NCBI RefSeq assembly: GCF_001429165.1
Contig: NZ_LMIR01000002.1
Location: 124,001-188,000, forward strand
Reading direction: 5' to 3'
DNA from: Agromyces sp. Root81
GTDB lineage: Bacteria; Actinomycetota; Actinomycetes; Actinomycetales; Microbacteriaceae
Length of the DNA: 64,000 nucleotides
Shown here: one piece after another, positions 7,142 to 16,074 of the stretch
How positions within the stretch are numbered: the first letter of the stretch is position 1
Layout: each line of letters opens with the position of its first letter
The notes under the pieces: model-generated
The model's database searches: none
Seen by the model: the letters and a program-made list of their open reading frames with translations, nothing else
Told to the model about the DNA's origin: nothing
Made by a program: the position numbers and the translations under genes

Positions 7142-8911
7142 ATGCCGCGCATCTCCAAGGTCCTCATCGCCAACCGTGGCGAGATCGCCGTCCGCGTCAT
7201 CCGGGCCGCCCGTGACGCCGGTCTCGGCTCCGTCGCCGTCTACGCCGACCAGGACCGGGACGCCCGGCACGTGAAGCTCGCCGACGAGGCATACGCCCTC
7301 GACGGCACCACGAGCGCCGACACCTATCTCGTGATCGACAAGATCCTCTCGGTGGCCCGCCGGTCCGGCGCCGACGCCGTGCACCCCGGTTACGGCTTCC
7401 TCGCCGAGAACCCCGACTTCGCCCGCGCCGTGATCGACGCCGGCCTCGTCTGGATCGGCCCGTCGCCCGAGGCAATCGAGCGACTCGGCGACAAGGTCTC
7501 CGCTCGGCACGTCGCCGAGAAAGTCGGCGCTCCGCTCGCGCCCGGCACGCTCAACCCCGTTGCGGATGCCTCGGAGGTGCTCGACTTCGTCGACGTGCAC
7601 GGCCTGCCCGTGGCGATCAAGGCCGCCTTCGGCGGCGGCGGCCGCGGCCTGAAGGTCGCCCGCACCCGCGAAGAGGTGCCCGAGCTGTTCGAGTCCGCCA
7701 CCCGCGAAGCCGTCGCCGCGTTCGGCCGCGGCGAGTGCTTCGTCGAGAAGTACCTCGACAAGCCGCGCCACGTCGAGACCCAGTGCCTCGCCGACGAGCA
7801 CGGCAACGTCGTCGTGGTCTCGACCCGCGACTGCTCGCTGCAGCGGCGCCACCAGAAGCTCGTCGAGGAGGCGCCCGCGCCCTTCCTCACCGAGGAGCAG
7901 ACCGCGCAGCTCTACGAGTCGTCGAAGGCGATCCTCCGCGAGGTGGGCTACGTCGGCGCCGGCACCTGCGAGTTCCTCATCGGCCAGGACGGTACGGTCT
8001 CGTTCCTCGAGGTGAACACCCGCCTCCAGGTCGAGCACCCGGTCTCCGAAGAGATCACCGGCATCGACCTCGTGCGCGAGCAGTTCCGTCTCGCCGAGGG
8101 CGGCGTGCTCGACTACCCCGACCCCGTCACGACCGGACACTCGATCGAGTTCCGCATCAACGGCGAAGACCCCGGCCGCGGCTTCCTCCCCGCCCCCGGA
8201 CCGGTGCACCAGCTGCGGTTCCCGGGCGGCCCCGGCATCCGCATCGACTCGGGCGTCACCTCGGGCGATGAGATCTCGGGCGCGTTCGACTCGCTGCTCG
8301 CCAAGCTCATCGTCACCGGTCGCGACCGCAAGGACGCGCTCGAGCGCGCACGCCGCGCCCTCGACGAATTCGAGGTCGCCGGCCTGCCGACCGTGCTCCC
8401 CTTCCACCGCGACATCGTGAACAACCCGGCCTTCGCCCCTGCCGGCGACGAGCCGTTCTCGATCTACACGCGCTGGATCGAGACCGAGTACGACAACCGG
8501 CTCGAGCCCTGGTCCGGCGAACTCGCCGATTCCGCCGGCCCCGCCGAGCGCACGAGCGTCGTCGTCGAGGTCGCAGGGCGCCGGGTCGAGGTCACCCTCC
8601 CGAAGCGCATCGCCGGCGGTCCCTCGGCCGCGCACACCGCCGGAGCCGCTCCCCGCCGCCGTGCCGCATCGCACGCCGTCGACACCGGCACCGGCGATGC
8701 CGTGAAGGCGCCCATGCAGGCGACCGTCGTCAAGGTGGCCGTCGCAGAGGGCGACAAGGTCGTCAAGGGCGACCTCGTGCTCGTGCTCGAGGCGATGAAG
8801 ATGGAGCAGCCGATCCTCGCCCACAAGGACGGCGTCGTCGACACCATCAATGCCGAGGCCGGCGCCACCGTCTCGAGCGGACACCTGCTGCTCGCGATCG
8901 TCGACGCGTAG
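7142..8911 (+). CDS. accA3: Acyl-CoA carboxylase alpha subunit: biotin carboxylase plus biotin carboxyl carrier domain
   Basis: A 589-residue fused biotin carboxylase/BCCP. It uses ATP and bicarbonate to carboxylate its own biotin, which is then passed to beta subunits such as the one at 1-1509. The N-terminal biotin carboxylase domain begins [20 protein letters not shown]. It contains the ATP-grasp glycine loop GGGGRGLK (about residue 166) and [20 protein letters not shown] with catalytic residues. A linker (about 455-515) precedes the biotinyl domain with EAMKME; the biotin Lys is about residue 553. ATG 7142 fits the family N-terminus ([13 protein letters not shown]). A GAGGAT lies very close upstream, and TAGGCT (7128-7133) could be a -10 giving an almost leaderless mRNA. 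Size is normal for actinobacterial AccA3. Confidence 0.96.
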   Translation: MPRISKVLIANRGEIAVRVIRAARDAGLGSVAVYADQDRDARHVKLADEAYALDGTTSADTYLVIDKILSVARRSGADAVHPGYGFLAENPDFARAVIDAGLVWIGPSPEAIERLGDKVSARHVAEKVGAPLAPGTLNPVADASEVLDFVDVHGLPVAIKAAFGGGGRGLKVARTREEVPELFESATREAVAAFGRGECFVEKYLDKPRHVETQCLADEHGNVVVVSTRDCSLQRRHQKLVEEAPAPFLTEEQTAQLYESSKAILREVGYVGAGTCEFLIGQDGTVSFLEVNTRLQVEHPVSEEITGIDLVREQFRLAEGGVLDYPDPVTTGHSIEFRINGEDPGRGFLPAPGPVHQLRFPGGPGIRIDSGVTSGDEISGAFDSLLAKLIVTGRDRKDALERARRALDEFEVAGLPTVLPFHRDIVNNPAFAPAGDEPFSIYTRWIETEYDNRLEPWSGELADSAGPAERTSVVVEVAGRRVEVTLPKRIAGGPSAAHTAGAAPRRRAASHAVDTGTGDAVKAPMQATVVKVAVAEGDKVVKGDLVLVLEAMKMEQPILAHKDGVVDTINAEAGATVSSGHLLLAIVDA

Positions 8912-8930
8912 GCGCGAACACTTCGATCAC

Positions 8931-8978
8931 ATCGAACCGCCGTGCGGTGCCGAGCCCGGCACCGCACGGCGGTTCGAT
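8931..8978. terminator. 22-bp bidirectional terminator hairpin
   Basis: Perfect 22-bp inverted repeat: left arm 8931-8952 (ATCGAACCGCCGTGCGGTGC...), loop AGCC, right arm 8957-8978. It lies between the converging accA3 gene (end 8911) and the amine oxidase gene (end 8992), so it can stop transcription from both sides. Confidence 0.88.
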
Positions 8979-8991
8979 GTTCGCCTGCGCG

Positions 8992-10419
8992 TCAGCGGGC
9001 CGCCAGCGCCGCCAGCGTCGAGGTCGCCGCGCTGATGCCGGTGTCGCGCGACGAGGCGATCGTGCTGGTGACCATGCCGGCCCAGAAGATCGTCTCGTTG
9101 ATCGGGGAGTAGAGGCCGTTGCCGTTCCAGCGCGAGAACGGCCCGGGATAAGCGCCGCGGGCGAACTCGTCCTTCGACCAGTCGTAGGTCGACGACTTCG
9201 TGTACTGGAGCCCCTGGTCGCCGGTCGCCGTGCGGAGGTTGTCGAGTGCGGCGGCGAAACGCTGCGACTCGGGCAGGTCGAGCAGCTCCTGCGCCTTGCC
9301 GCCGGTCATCCACGACACGACGACCTCGCCGGCGAAGCCCGGCGTGCCGACCGAGGCGTTCCAGTTGCTGGGCGGGTTCTTCGAGAAGGTCGTGAGGATG
9401 TCCCAGCCCTGCGGCACCGGGTGGCCGCCGGGGAGCACCGGGTGCGCGAACTCGAGGATGCCCTTGAAGACGGGCAGGTAGCTGATCGCCTGAAACCCGT
9501 TGTTCTTCGCTGGGGGCAGGGGCGGGTCGAACACGACATCGCCGTGCTTCAGCACGCCGCCCGGAAGCGCGACGACGAGCGATTCGGCCGTGTAGGTGCC
9601 GCGACTGGAGTGCACCTCGACGTGGCCCGGCGCGTGCTCGACCGTGTGCACCTTGGCGTTCAACAGCAGGGGAAGACCGGCGACGAGCGGCTGCAGCACC
9701 TGGTCGTAGCCGCCGATCACCCGGTAGTCGCCGTACTCCTCTGGCGGCATCGGCCCCGATTCGTTCAGGAGTTCGAGGCAGGACTTGACCGTGTCGACGA
9801 CGTCATCGGCCGGCAGCACGTCGAACTGCTCGGTGTCGACCTCGATCGCCGCGAGCATGATCGGGTAGTTGTCGGGGGTGATGCCCACGCGCTGCAGCCA
9901 GTGCAACGCGGTCTCGCCGTCGGTCGCGGCGGGGAGCCCGTTCGGGTAGGAGGGCGCGCCGAGCGGGAAGTGCCACGATTCGTAGTGGAATCCGTCGATC
10001 CACGGCGTCTCCGGCCGAAGCCGCCCGAACAGTTTCGTCTGCCGGTGCGTCGACAGCCCGAGTTGGTCGATCAACCCCCACGTCGAGACGGTGCTGCCGT
10101 GCACGAGCTCGGCGCCGCGCTCGATCGGGATCGACATCGAGGTTCGATCGGTCCACATGCGTCCACCGATGCGATTCCGCGCCTCGAGCACGAGCACGCT
10201 GCGGCCGGCGTCGGCGAGTGTCCTCGCCGCGCCGAGGCCGGCGACGCCGGCACCGATCACGATCGCATCCCAGGTGCGGGTCTGCCAGTCGCCCTGGGGC
10301 GGTTTCGCGCCGGCGGTCAGGATGAGCCCTGCCGCTCCGGCCGCGCCCGCTGCGAGCAGGGTGCGCCGGGTCAGGCCTCCAGCGCTGCCCGTCGTGCCGC
10401 TCGCGTCATCGTTGTACAT
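8992..10419 (-). CDS. Tat-exported flavin amine oxidase, copy 1
   Basis: FAD-dependent amine oxidase of 475 residues. It oxidises an amine to an imine or aldehyde and releases H2O2. The N-terminus is a twin-arginine signal (LTRRTLLAAGAAGAAG, about residues 18-33) with an AxA-type end, so the enzyme is folded with FAD and then exported. The FAD-binding Rossmann motif is AIVIGAGVAGLGAARTLADAG, followed by EARNRIGGRMW. The C-terminal FAD-contacting stretch is FWAGMVTSTIASSRDTG, where classical monoamine oxidases have a GT/S-x-x-GA-x-x-SG pattern. ATG 10419 has an excellent ribosome binding site (AGGAGG, 8 nt upstream). It is the downstream member of a tandem pair with the gene at 10479-11906; both proteins are 475 residues and align nearly end to end. 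The substrate is not known. Confidence 0.9.
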   Translation of the reverse strand: MYNDDASGTTGSAGGLTRRTLLAAGAAGAAGLILTAGAKPPQGDWQTRTWDAIVIGAGVAGLGAARTLADAGRSVLVLEARNRIGGRMWTDRTSMSIPIERGAELVHGSTVSTWGLIDQLGLSTHRQTKLFGRLRPETPWIDGFHYESWHFPLGAPSYPNGLPAATDGETALHWLQRVGITPDNYPIMLAAIEVDTEQFDVLPADDVVDTVKSCLELLNESGPMPPEEYGDYRVIGGYDQVLQPLVAGLPLLLNAKVHTVEHAPGHVEVHSSRGTYTAESLVVALPGGVLKHGDVVFDPPLPPAKNNGFQAISYLPVFKGILEFAHPVLPGGHPVPQGWDILTTFSKNPPSNWNASVGTPGFAGEVVVSWMTGGKAQELLDLPESQRFAAALDNLRTATGDQGLQYTKSSTYDWSKDEFARGAYPGPFSRWNGNGLYSPINETIFWAGMVTSTIASSRDTGISAATSTLAALAAR

Positions 10420-10478
10420 CGGTACTGCCTCCTTGAACGTCGTTGTCATGAGGTGGTTCGCCGCCCGGCGGGCGAGGG

Positions 10479-11906
10479 TCAGCGCGCGGCGAGTGCCGTC
10501 AGCGCGGCGTTCGCCGCCGCCACCCCGGAGTTGCGGGACGAGTGGATGGTGCTGGTCACCATGCCGGCCCAGAAGATCGTGTCCGCGATCGGGGCGTTCA
10601 GGCCGCTGCGCCGCGAGAACGGACCGGGGTACGCACCTCGGGCGAACTCGTCCTTCGACCAGTCGTAGGTCGAGGCGTTGACGTACTGCAGGCCCTGATC
10701 GCCGACCGCGGTGCGCACGTTGTCGAGTGCCGCCTGGAACCGCTCGGCCTCGGGCAGGTCGAGTAGCTCCTGCGCCTTGCCGCCCGTCATCCAGGCCACG
10801 ACGACCTCGCCGGCGTAGCCCGGGGTGCCGACCGAGCCGTTCCAGAGGCTCGGCGGGTTCTTCGAGAACGTCGTCATGATGTCCCACGCCTTCGGTACGG
10901 GGTGCGCTGCGGGCAGCACGGGCTGGGCGAACTCGAGGATGCCCTTGAAGACCGGCAGGTACTCGATCTCCTGGAAGCCGTCGCGCTTGTCGGCGGGCAG
11001 CGGCGGGTTGAATGTGATGTCGCCGTTCTTCAGCACGCCGCCGGGGAGCGCGACGACGAGCGTCTTAGCCTTGAACGAACCGGCGCTCGAGTGCACGTCG
11101 ACCCGGCCGGCCCGGTGCTCGACCGTGTGCACTCGCGCACCGCGCAGCAGGTCGAGCCCCGCGGCGAGCGGCTGCAGCACCTGGTTGTAACCGCCGATGA
11201 CCCGGTAGTCGCCGTACTCCTCTGGCGGCATGGGGCCCGAGAGCTCCTGCATCTCGAGGCAGGCGGCCACCGTGTCGACGACGAACCAGGCCGGCAGCAC
11301 GTCGAACTGCTCGCTGTCGACCTCGGCCGCGGCGAGCATGATCGGGTAGTTGTCGGGCGTGATGCCGACTCGCTCGAGCCAGGCGAGCGCCGTCTCACCG
11401 TCGACCGGGTCGGGCAGCCCGCCCGGCAGCGAGGGCGCGCCGAGCGGGAAATGCCAGCTCTCGAAGGTGAAGCCGTCGATCCACGGGCTGTCGGGGCGAA
11501 GCCGTCCGAAGATCGTCGTCTGCCGACGCGTGGAGAGGCCGAGCTGGTCGATGAGTTCCCACGTCGAGACGGTGGTGCCGTGCACGAGCTCGGCACCACG
11601 CTCGATCGGGATCGTCATCGAGGTGCGGTCGGTCCACATGCGCCCGCCGATGCGGTCGCGGGCCTCGAGCACGAGCACGCGCTTGCCTGCGTCGGCGAGC
11701 ACACGGGCCGCGCCCAGACCGGATGCACCGGCGCCGATCACGATCGCATCCCACATGCGGTGATACGAGCCGGGGATGCCTGCACCGGGACGCGCGCCCG
11801 CGGTCAGGACCACGCCTGCGGCACCGGCTGCTCCGATGCCGAGGATCGCACGCCGGGTCACCCCGTGCGTGCCGTGGGTGCTGTCGATCTCGCCGCGTTC
11901 GTTCAT
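10479..11906 (-). CDS. Tat-exported flavin amine oxidase, copy 2
   Basis: Paralogue of the downstream neighbour, also 475 residues. Its Tat signal is VTRRAILGIGAAGAAG, its Rossmann motif IGAGASGLGAARVLADAG, and the GGR loop EARDRIGGRMW. ATG 11906 follows GGGAGG with 5-6 nt spacing. The catalytic body is intact (SWHFPLGAPS, VALPGGVLK, FKGILEFAQPVLP, YDWSKDEFARGAYPGPFSR). The two copies differ mainly in the signal peptide and at scattered surface positions, so both look functional. Only 59 nt separate them, so they are probably cotranscribed from the promoter at about 11995-12024. A cationic amino acid permease gene lies upstream, suggesting (inference) scavenging of amines or amino acids, with export of the oxidases keeping H2O2 outside. 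Confidence 0.9.
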   Translation of the reverse strand: MNERGEIDSTHGTHGVTRRAILGIGAAGAAGVVLTAGARPGAGIPGSYHRMWDAIVIGAGASGLGAARVLADAGKRVLVLEARDRIGGRMWTDRTSMTIPIERGAELVHGTTVSTWELIDQLGLSTRRQTTIFGRLRPDSPWIDGFTFESWHFPLGAPSLPGGLPDPVDGETALAWLERVGITPDNYPIMLAAAEVDSEQFDVLPAWFVVDTVAACLEMQELSGPMPPEEYGDYRVIGGYNQVLQPLAAGLDLLRGARVHTVEHRAGRVDVHSSAGSFKAKTLVVALPGGVLKNGDITFNPPLPADKRDGFQEIEYLPVFKGILEFAQPVLPAAHPVPKAWDIMTTFSKNPPSLWNGSVGTPGYAGEVVVAWMTGGKAQELLDLPEAERFQAALDNVRTAVGDQGLQYVNASTYDWSKDEFARGAYPGPFSRRSGLNAPIADTIFWAGMVTSTIHSSRNSGVAAANAALTALAAR

Positions 11907-11994
11907 GTCCGCCTCCCGGGACTCCACTGTCAGGGGTGGTGCCTGCGGGCTCGGAAACCGCTCCGGCGCCGCTGACGCCATGGTGCTGACTCGG

Positions 11995-12048
11995 ACGCTA
12001 GCAACGAACGGCGGAGGAAATCAACAGCGTTGACAAGCTTGTTGTCAA
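11995..12048 (-). promoter_or_regulatory. Promoter with TTGACAA/TTGTCAA operator for the amine oxidase pair
   Basis: On the minus strand TTGATT (12024 to 12019) and TAGCGT (12000 to 11995) with an 18-bp spacer form a plausible sigma-A-like promoter. Six bases upstream of the -35 lies the inverted repeat TTGACAAGCTTGTTGTCAA (12030-12048; 7-bp arms, 5-nt centre), a typical size for a TetR-, MarR- or GntR-type regulator site. No regulator gene is adjacent. Its position upstream of the -35 would also suit an activator. Confidence 0.5.
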
Positions 12049-12114
12049 AATGATTGCGAAAGCACTGGCACCGACTGCTCCGGATCACGTTTCGGTCACC
12101 CCGGCGGAGGACGC

Positions 12115-12143
12115 GGTCGGTCGCCTCGACGGAGCGACCGACC
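12115..12143. terminator. Terminator hairpin after the APC permease
   Basis: Perfect 10-bp stem GGTCGGTCGC / GCGACCGACC with a 9-nt loop, 8 bp after the minus-strand permease stop (12152). It separates the permease transcript from the amine oxidase promoter downstream. Confidence 0.65.
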
Positions 12144-12151
12144 CTGCGTCG

Positions 12152-13675
12152 TCAGGAGCCCGCCGGCGGCTCCGCGCCCTGTGCCGTGGGCAGCTCGACC
12201 TCGCTCACGCGCAGCTCGAGACCGAGCCGCGAGCGGCGGCGCCCGTACAGCAGGTAGATGACGACGCCGATGACGAGCCAGACGAGGAAGCGCACCCAGG
12301 TGAGTGTCGTCAGGTTGAACATCAGCCAGACGCAGAGCACCGCCGAGAGGATCGGCAGCACCGGTGACCACGGCACGCGGAAGCCGCGCGGCAGGTCGGG
12401 GCGGGTACGCCGCAGCACCACGACGCCGATGCTCACGAGCACGAACGCCGAGAGCGTGCCGATGTTGATCATCTCCTCGAGGAGGCCGACATCGGTGAAG
12501 GCGGCGACGAACGCCACGACCGTGCCCGCGATGATCTGGATGCGAGCGGGCGTCTTCGTGTGTTCGGTGGTCTTCGACAGCCAGCGGGGCAGCAGTCCGT
12601 CGCGGCTGAGCGCGAAGACGATGCGCGAGAGCCCGAGCAGGATGATCATGATGACCGTCGTGAGGCCTGCGAGCGCCCCGAGCGAGATCACGGCCGATGC
12701 CCAGTCCTGCCCGACGAGCCGGAACGCGGTCGCGAGCGACGGCGTCTCCTCGGCCGCGAGCTCGGTGTACGACACCATGCCGGTCATGACGATCGACACG
12801 AGCACGTAGAGCAGCGTCACGATGCCGAGTCCGAGGAAGATGCCTCGCGGCAGCCGCTTCTGCGGCTCGCGCACCTCTTCGGCGCTCGTGGCGACGACGT
12901 CGAAGCCGATGAACGCGAAGAAGACGAGCGCCGCGGCCGAGAGCATGCCGAAGACGCCGTACTGCGCGGGCGCGGCGCCGGTCATCCAGGAGAACAGCGA
13001 CTGCGTCCAGACATCCGTCGCGCCGCCGTCGGTCGGCACCGCCTCGGGGATGAACGGCGTGAAGTTCGCCGCCTTCACGAAGAAGAACCCGACGACGATC
13101 ACGAAGAGCACGATCGCGACCTTGATGATCGTGAACACCGCGCCGACGCGAGCCGTGAGCTTCGTGCCGGCCACGAGCAGCGCCGTGAAGACGGCCACGA
13201 TGAGGAAGGCCGGCCAGCTCACCTCGACACCGCCGAGGTCGAAGGTCGATGGGAAGGGCAGCCCGAAGGCGAGCAGCGCCTCGCCGAGGTAGACGCCCCA
13301 GTACTTCGCGAGCACGGCGGCCGCCGTGAACAGCTCGAGGATGAGGTCCCAGCCGATGATCCAGGCGAGGAGCTCCCCCATCGTCGCGTACGTGAAGGTG
13401 TAGGCGCTGCCGGCGACCGGCACCGTCGAGGCGAACTCCGCGTAGCACATGATGGCGAGCCCGCAGGTGACGGCGGCCAGCACGAACGAGACGATCACAC
13501 TCGGCCCGGCGAAGTTCGCCGCTGCCTGCGCTCCGACCGAGAAGATGCCGGCGCCGACCGCGACGGCGATGCCCATGAGGGCGAGGTCGAACGTGCCGAG
13601 CGAGCGTTTGAGGCTCCGCTCCTCGTCGTGGGAGTCGGCGATCGACGACTCGACCGATTTCACGCGCAGGTTCAT
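12152..13675 (-). CDS. APC-family cationic amino acid permease
   Basis: A 507-residue inner-membrane amino acid/proton symporter with about 12 to 14 hydrophobic segments. The first carries the substrate-binding unwound glycine loop of the APC superfamily (VAVGAGIFSVGAQAAANFAG). The conserved FFAFIGFDVVATSAEEVREP segment marks the cationic amino acid transporter (CAT/YfnA) branch. ATG 13675 is preceded by AGGGGG; an upstream in-frame Met would add a non-hydrophobic tail unlike the family. The C-terminus is cytosolic (RLGLELRVSEVELPTAQG). Gene order lpdA, permease, amine oxidases all run on the minus strand, but the hairpin at 12115-12143 separates the last two. Substrate (arginine/lysine or other amines) is inference from the family. 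Confidence 0.9.
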   Translation of the reverse strand: MNLRVKSVESSIADSHDEERSLKRSLGTFDLALMGIAVAVGAGIFSVGAQAAANFAGPSVIVSFVLAAVTCGLAIMCYAEFASTVPVAGSAYTFTYATMGELLAWIIGWDLILELFTAAAVLAKYWGVYLGEALLAFGLPFPSTFDLGGVEVSWPAFLIVAVFTALLVAGTKLTARVGAVFTIIKVAIVLFVIVVGFFFVKAANFTPFIPEAVPTDGGATDVWTQSLFSWMTGAAPAQYGVFGMLSAAALVFFAFIGFDVVATSAEEVREPQKRLPRGIFLGLGIVTLLYVLVSIVMTGMVSYTELAAEETPSLATAFRLVGQDWASAVISLGALAGLTTVIMIILLGLSRIVFALSRDGLLPRWLSKTTEHTKTPARIQIIAGTVVAFVAAFTDVGLLEEMINIGTLSAFVLVSIGVVVLRRTRPDLPRGFRVPWSPVLPILSAVLCVWLMFNLTTLTWVRFLVWLVIGVVIYLLYGRRRSRLGLELRVSEVELPTAQGAEPPAGS

Positions 13676-13721
13676 CGCTACCCCCTGAGGTCGGCGCCGC
13701 CCGCGCGACGCGGATTCACAC

Positions 13722-15158
13722 TCAGCGTACGACGTGCATGGCCCTGGCGGCAACCGTCAGCGAACCGGTCAGCGACGGGTACACCGGGAACGCCTCGGCG
13801 AACTGGTCGACCGTCAGCCGGTGCTCGACGGCGAGCGCGAGCGAGAAGATCAGCTCGGACGCCTTCGGAGCGACGATGACGCCGCCGATGATCGACCCCG
13901 AGCCGGCCGAGGCGAAGAGCTTCACGAAGCCGTCGCGGATGCCCATCATCTTCGCGCGGGGGTTCGAGGCGAGCGGCAGCTTGTAGACGACGCCGGGCAC
14001 GACGCCCTCCTCGATCTCCTTCTCGGTCCAGCCGACCGTGGCGATCTCGGGCTGCGTGAAGATGTTCGAGGTGATGTTGCGGTTCTCGGGCGGGTTCACG
14101 ATGTCGCCCATGGCGTGGAAGACGGCGGTGCGCCCCTGCATCGAGGCCACCGAGGCGAGCGGCATGAACGTCGTGCAGTCGCCCGCCGCGTAGATGTTCG
14201 GGATCGAGGTACGAGCCACCCGGTTGACGCGGATGTGTCCCGAGTCCGACAGCTGCACGCCCGCCTGCTCGAGGCCGAGCTCGAGCGTGTTCGGCACCGA
14301 GCCGACCGCCATCAGGCAGTGGCTGCCGCGCACCTCGCGCCCGTCGGTGAGCGTGGCCACGACGCTGTCGCCGTCGCGCACGACCGACTCGGCGCGGGAC
14401 TTGTTCATGACCTTCATGCCGTTGCGCTTGAAGACCTTCTCGATCACGGATGCTGCGTCGGCGTCTTCACCCGGAAGCACCTGGTCGCGGCTCGAGATGA
14501 GCGTGACCTTCGCGCCGAGCGCCCGGTATGCGGAGGCGAACTCGGCACCGGTCACGCCGGAGCCGACGACGATGAGGTGCTCGGGCACCTGCTGCAGGTG
14601 GTAGAGCTGGGTCCACGTGAGGATGCGCTCGCCGTCGGGCACCGCGGTCGGCAGCACGCGCGGGGAGGCGCCGACCGAGATGACGAGCGTGTCGGCCTCG
14701 ATGCGGTCGAAGTCCGTGCCGCCCTTCGCGGTCGCGACGATGACCGCGTTCGGTCCGTCGAGGCGCCCCTCGCCCTGCACGAGGTGCACGCCGGCCTCGA
14801 TGAGGTTGCCGCGCATGTCCTCCGACTGCTGCGCGGCGAGGCCGAGCAGCCGCTTGTTGACCGCGGCGAGGTTGATCGCCACGTTGGGCTTGACGGCCTT
14901 CTCGGCGTCGCCCTTCGCGTAGAACTGCACGCCGAGGTCCGCAGCCTCCTTGACGGCGTTCGAGGCCTCTGCAGTGGCGATGAGCGACTTCGACGGCACG
15001 ACGTCGGTGAGCACCGCTGCGCCGCCGACCCCCGCCCGTTCGATGAGGGTGACCTCCGCGCCGAGTTGCGCCCCGGCCAGGGCCGCTTCGTACCCGCCTG
15101 GCCCTCCTCCGAGTACGGCAATACGTTGGGTGCGCTCGAACTCATAGGCCATGCTCAT
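13722..15158 (-). CDS. lpdA: LpdA-type NAD(P)H:quinone oxidoreductase (dihydrolipoamide dehydrogenase-like, no redox cysteines)
   Basis: A 478-residue flavoprotein of the pyridine nucleotide-disulfide oxidoreductase family. It has an FAD motif (AVLGGGPGGYEAALAGAQLG), an NAD motif (IVVGSGVTGAEFASAY), an FAD-closing ATG-like GDCTTFMPLA and a C-terminal dimerisation domain. Where lipoamide dehydrogenases have GGTCLNVGCIPSK, this protein has VGGAAVLTDVVPSKSL, so the CxxxxC redox pair is missing. The C-terminal His-Glu catalytic pair is also absent (EAFPVYPSLTGSL). It therefore cannot be a lipoamide dehydrogenase. The same changes define M. tuberculosis LpdA (Rv3303c), a quinone reductase. ATG 15158 has GGAG 10 nt upstream; ATG 15152 is possible. 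Divergent from the purine nucleoside phosphorylase gene. Confidence 0.9.
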   Translation of the reverse strand: MSMAYEFERTQRIAVLGGGPGGYEAALAGAQLGAEVTLIERAGVGGAAVLTDVVPSKSLIATAEASNAVKEAADLGVQFYAKGDAEKAVKPNVAINLAAVNKRLLGLAAQQSEDMRGNLIEAGVHLVQGEGRLDGPNAVIVATAKGGTDFDRIEADTLVISVGASPRVLPTAVPDGERILTWTQLYHLQQVPEHLIVVGSGVTGAEFASAYRALGAKVTLISSRDQVLPGEDADAASVIEKVFKRNGMKVMNKSRAESVVRDGDSVVATLTDGREVRGSHCLMAVGSVPNTLELGLEQAGVQLSDSGHIRVNRVARTSIPNIYAAGDCTTFMPLASVASMQGRTAVFHAMGDIVNPPENRNITSNIFTQPEIATVGWTEKEIEEGVVPGVVYKLPLASNPRAKMMGIRDGFVKLFASAGSGSIIGGVIVAPKASELIFSLALAVEHRLTVDQFAEAFPVYPSLTGSLTVAARAMHVVR

Positions 15159-15224
15159 ATTCTGTCAGCTCCCGGCCATCGGCCAGCAAACGAGCAGCTC
15201 CTCGCCGCGGCATCCGCTCGTCAT

Positions 15225-15239
15225 TAGAGTGGGATGATG
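15225..15239 (+). promoter_or_regulatory. -10 element for leaderless punA
   Basis: TAGAGT (15225-15230) lies exactly 6 nt before ATG 15237, the geometry of a leaderless transcript. An in-frame ATG directly before it (15234) would lie upstream of the expected +1 and is therefore unlikely to be the start. Confidence 0.55.
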
Positions 15240-16064
15240 CACGCTGCCAATCCGCTCGACGACCCAACTGCCGACCCGTTCGCCATCGCCGCCACCGCGG
15301 CGGAGCGCATCGCGGAACTCACCGGAGTGGAGCGACACGACATCGCCCTCACCCTCGGCAGCGGGTGGGGCCGCGCCGCAGAGCTCATCGGCGAGACCAC
15401 GCACACGATCGCCGCGACCGAGGTGCCCGGCTTCTCGAAGCCCGCGCTCGAGGGTCACGTCGGGACGCTCCGCTCGGTGCTGCTGCCGAGCGGCAAGCGC
15501 GCCCTCGTCATCGGCGCTCGCACCCACTACTACGAGGACCACGGGGTGCGCCGCGTCGTCCATTCGGTGCGCACGGCCGCCGCGACCGGCGTGAAGACGA
15601 TGATCCTCACGAACGGCGCAGGCGGCATCAAGGAGCACTGGAAGCCCGGCACGCCCGTGCTGATCAGCGACCATATCAACCTCACGGCCGACTCGCCGCT
15701 CGAGGGCGCGACGTTCATCGACCTCACCGACCTCTACTCGAAGCGGCTCAGGGACCTCGCGCACTCCATCGACTCGACGCTCGACGAGGGCGTGTACTGC
15801 CAGTTCCGCGGGCCGCACTACGAGACGCCCGCCGAGGTGCAGATGGCGAAGATCATCGGCGGCCACATCGTCGGCATGTCGACCGCGCTCGAGGCGATCG
15901 CCGCGCGCCAGTCGGGCATGGAGGTGCTCGGCATGTCGCTCATCACGAACCTCGCAGCCGGCATCCAGCAGACGCCGCTGAGCCACGAAGAGGTCATCGA
16001 GGCCGGTCGCACGGCCGAGCCGGTGATCTCGAGCCTGCTCGCCAAGATCGTCGCCGAACTCTAA
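15237..16064 (+). CDS. punA: Purine nucleoside phosphorylase (trimeric type)
   Basis: A 275-residue enzyme that splits inosine/guanosine (and deoxy forms) with phosphate into base and (deoxy)ribose-1-phosphate. It shows the trimeric PNP signatures. These are the phosphate-binding LTLGSGWGRAAEL, GFSKPALEGHVG, ARTHYYEDHG, LTNGAGGIKE, ISDHINLTADSPL and GMSTALEAIAARQSGMEVLGMSLITNLAAG with the base-binding Glu/Asn region. The start at the second of two ATGs fits the leaderless -10 at 15225. The phosphohexomutase gene follows 10 nt downstream and could convert the sugar-1-phosphate product. This matches the mycobacterial deoD-pmmB pair. Confidence 0.93.
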   Translation: MHAANPLDDPTADPFAIAATAAERIAELTGVERHDIALTLGSGWGRAAELIGETTHTIAATEVPGFSKPALEGHVGTLRSVLLPSGKRALVIGARTHYYEDHGVRRVVHSVRTAAATGVKTMILTNGAGGIKEHWKPGTPVLISDHINLTADSPLEGATFIDLTDLYSKRLRDLAHSIDSTLDEGVYCQFRGPHYETPAEVQMAKIIGGHIVGMSTALEAIAARQSGMEVLGMSLITNLAAGIQQTPLSHEEVIEAGRTAEPVISSLLAKIVAEL

Positions 16065-16074
16065 GGGGCAGCGG

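Noticed and set aside
8992..11906. One of the two amine oxidases as a pseudogene
   Set aside because: Both are full length (475 residues) with intact FAD motifs, Tat signals and good ribosome binding sites.
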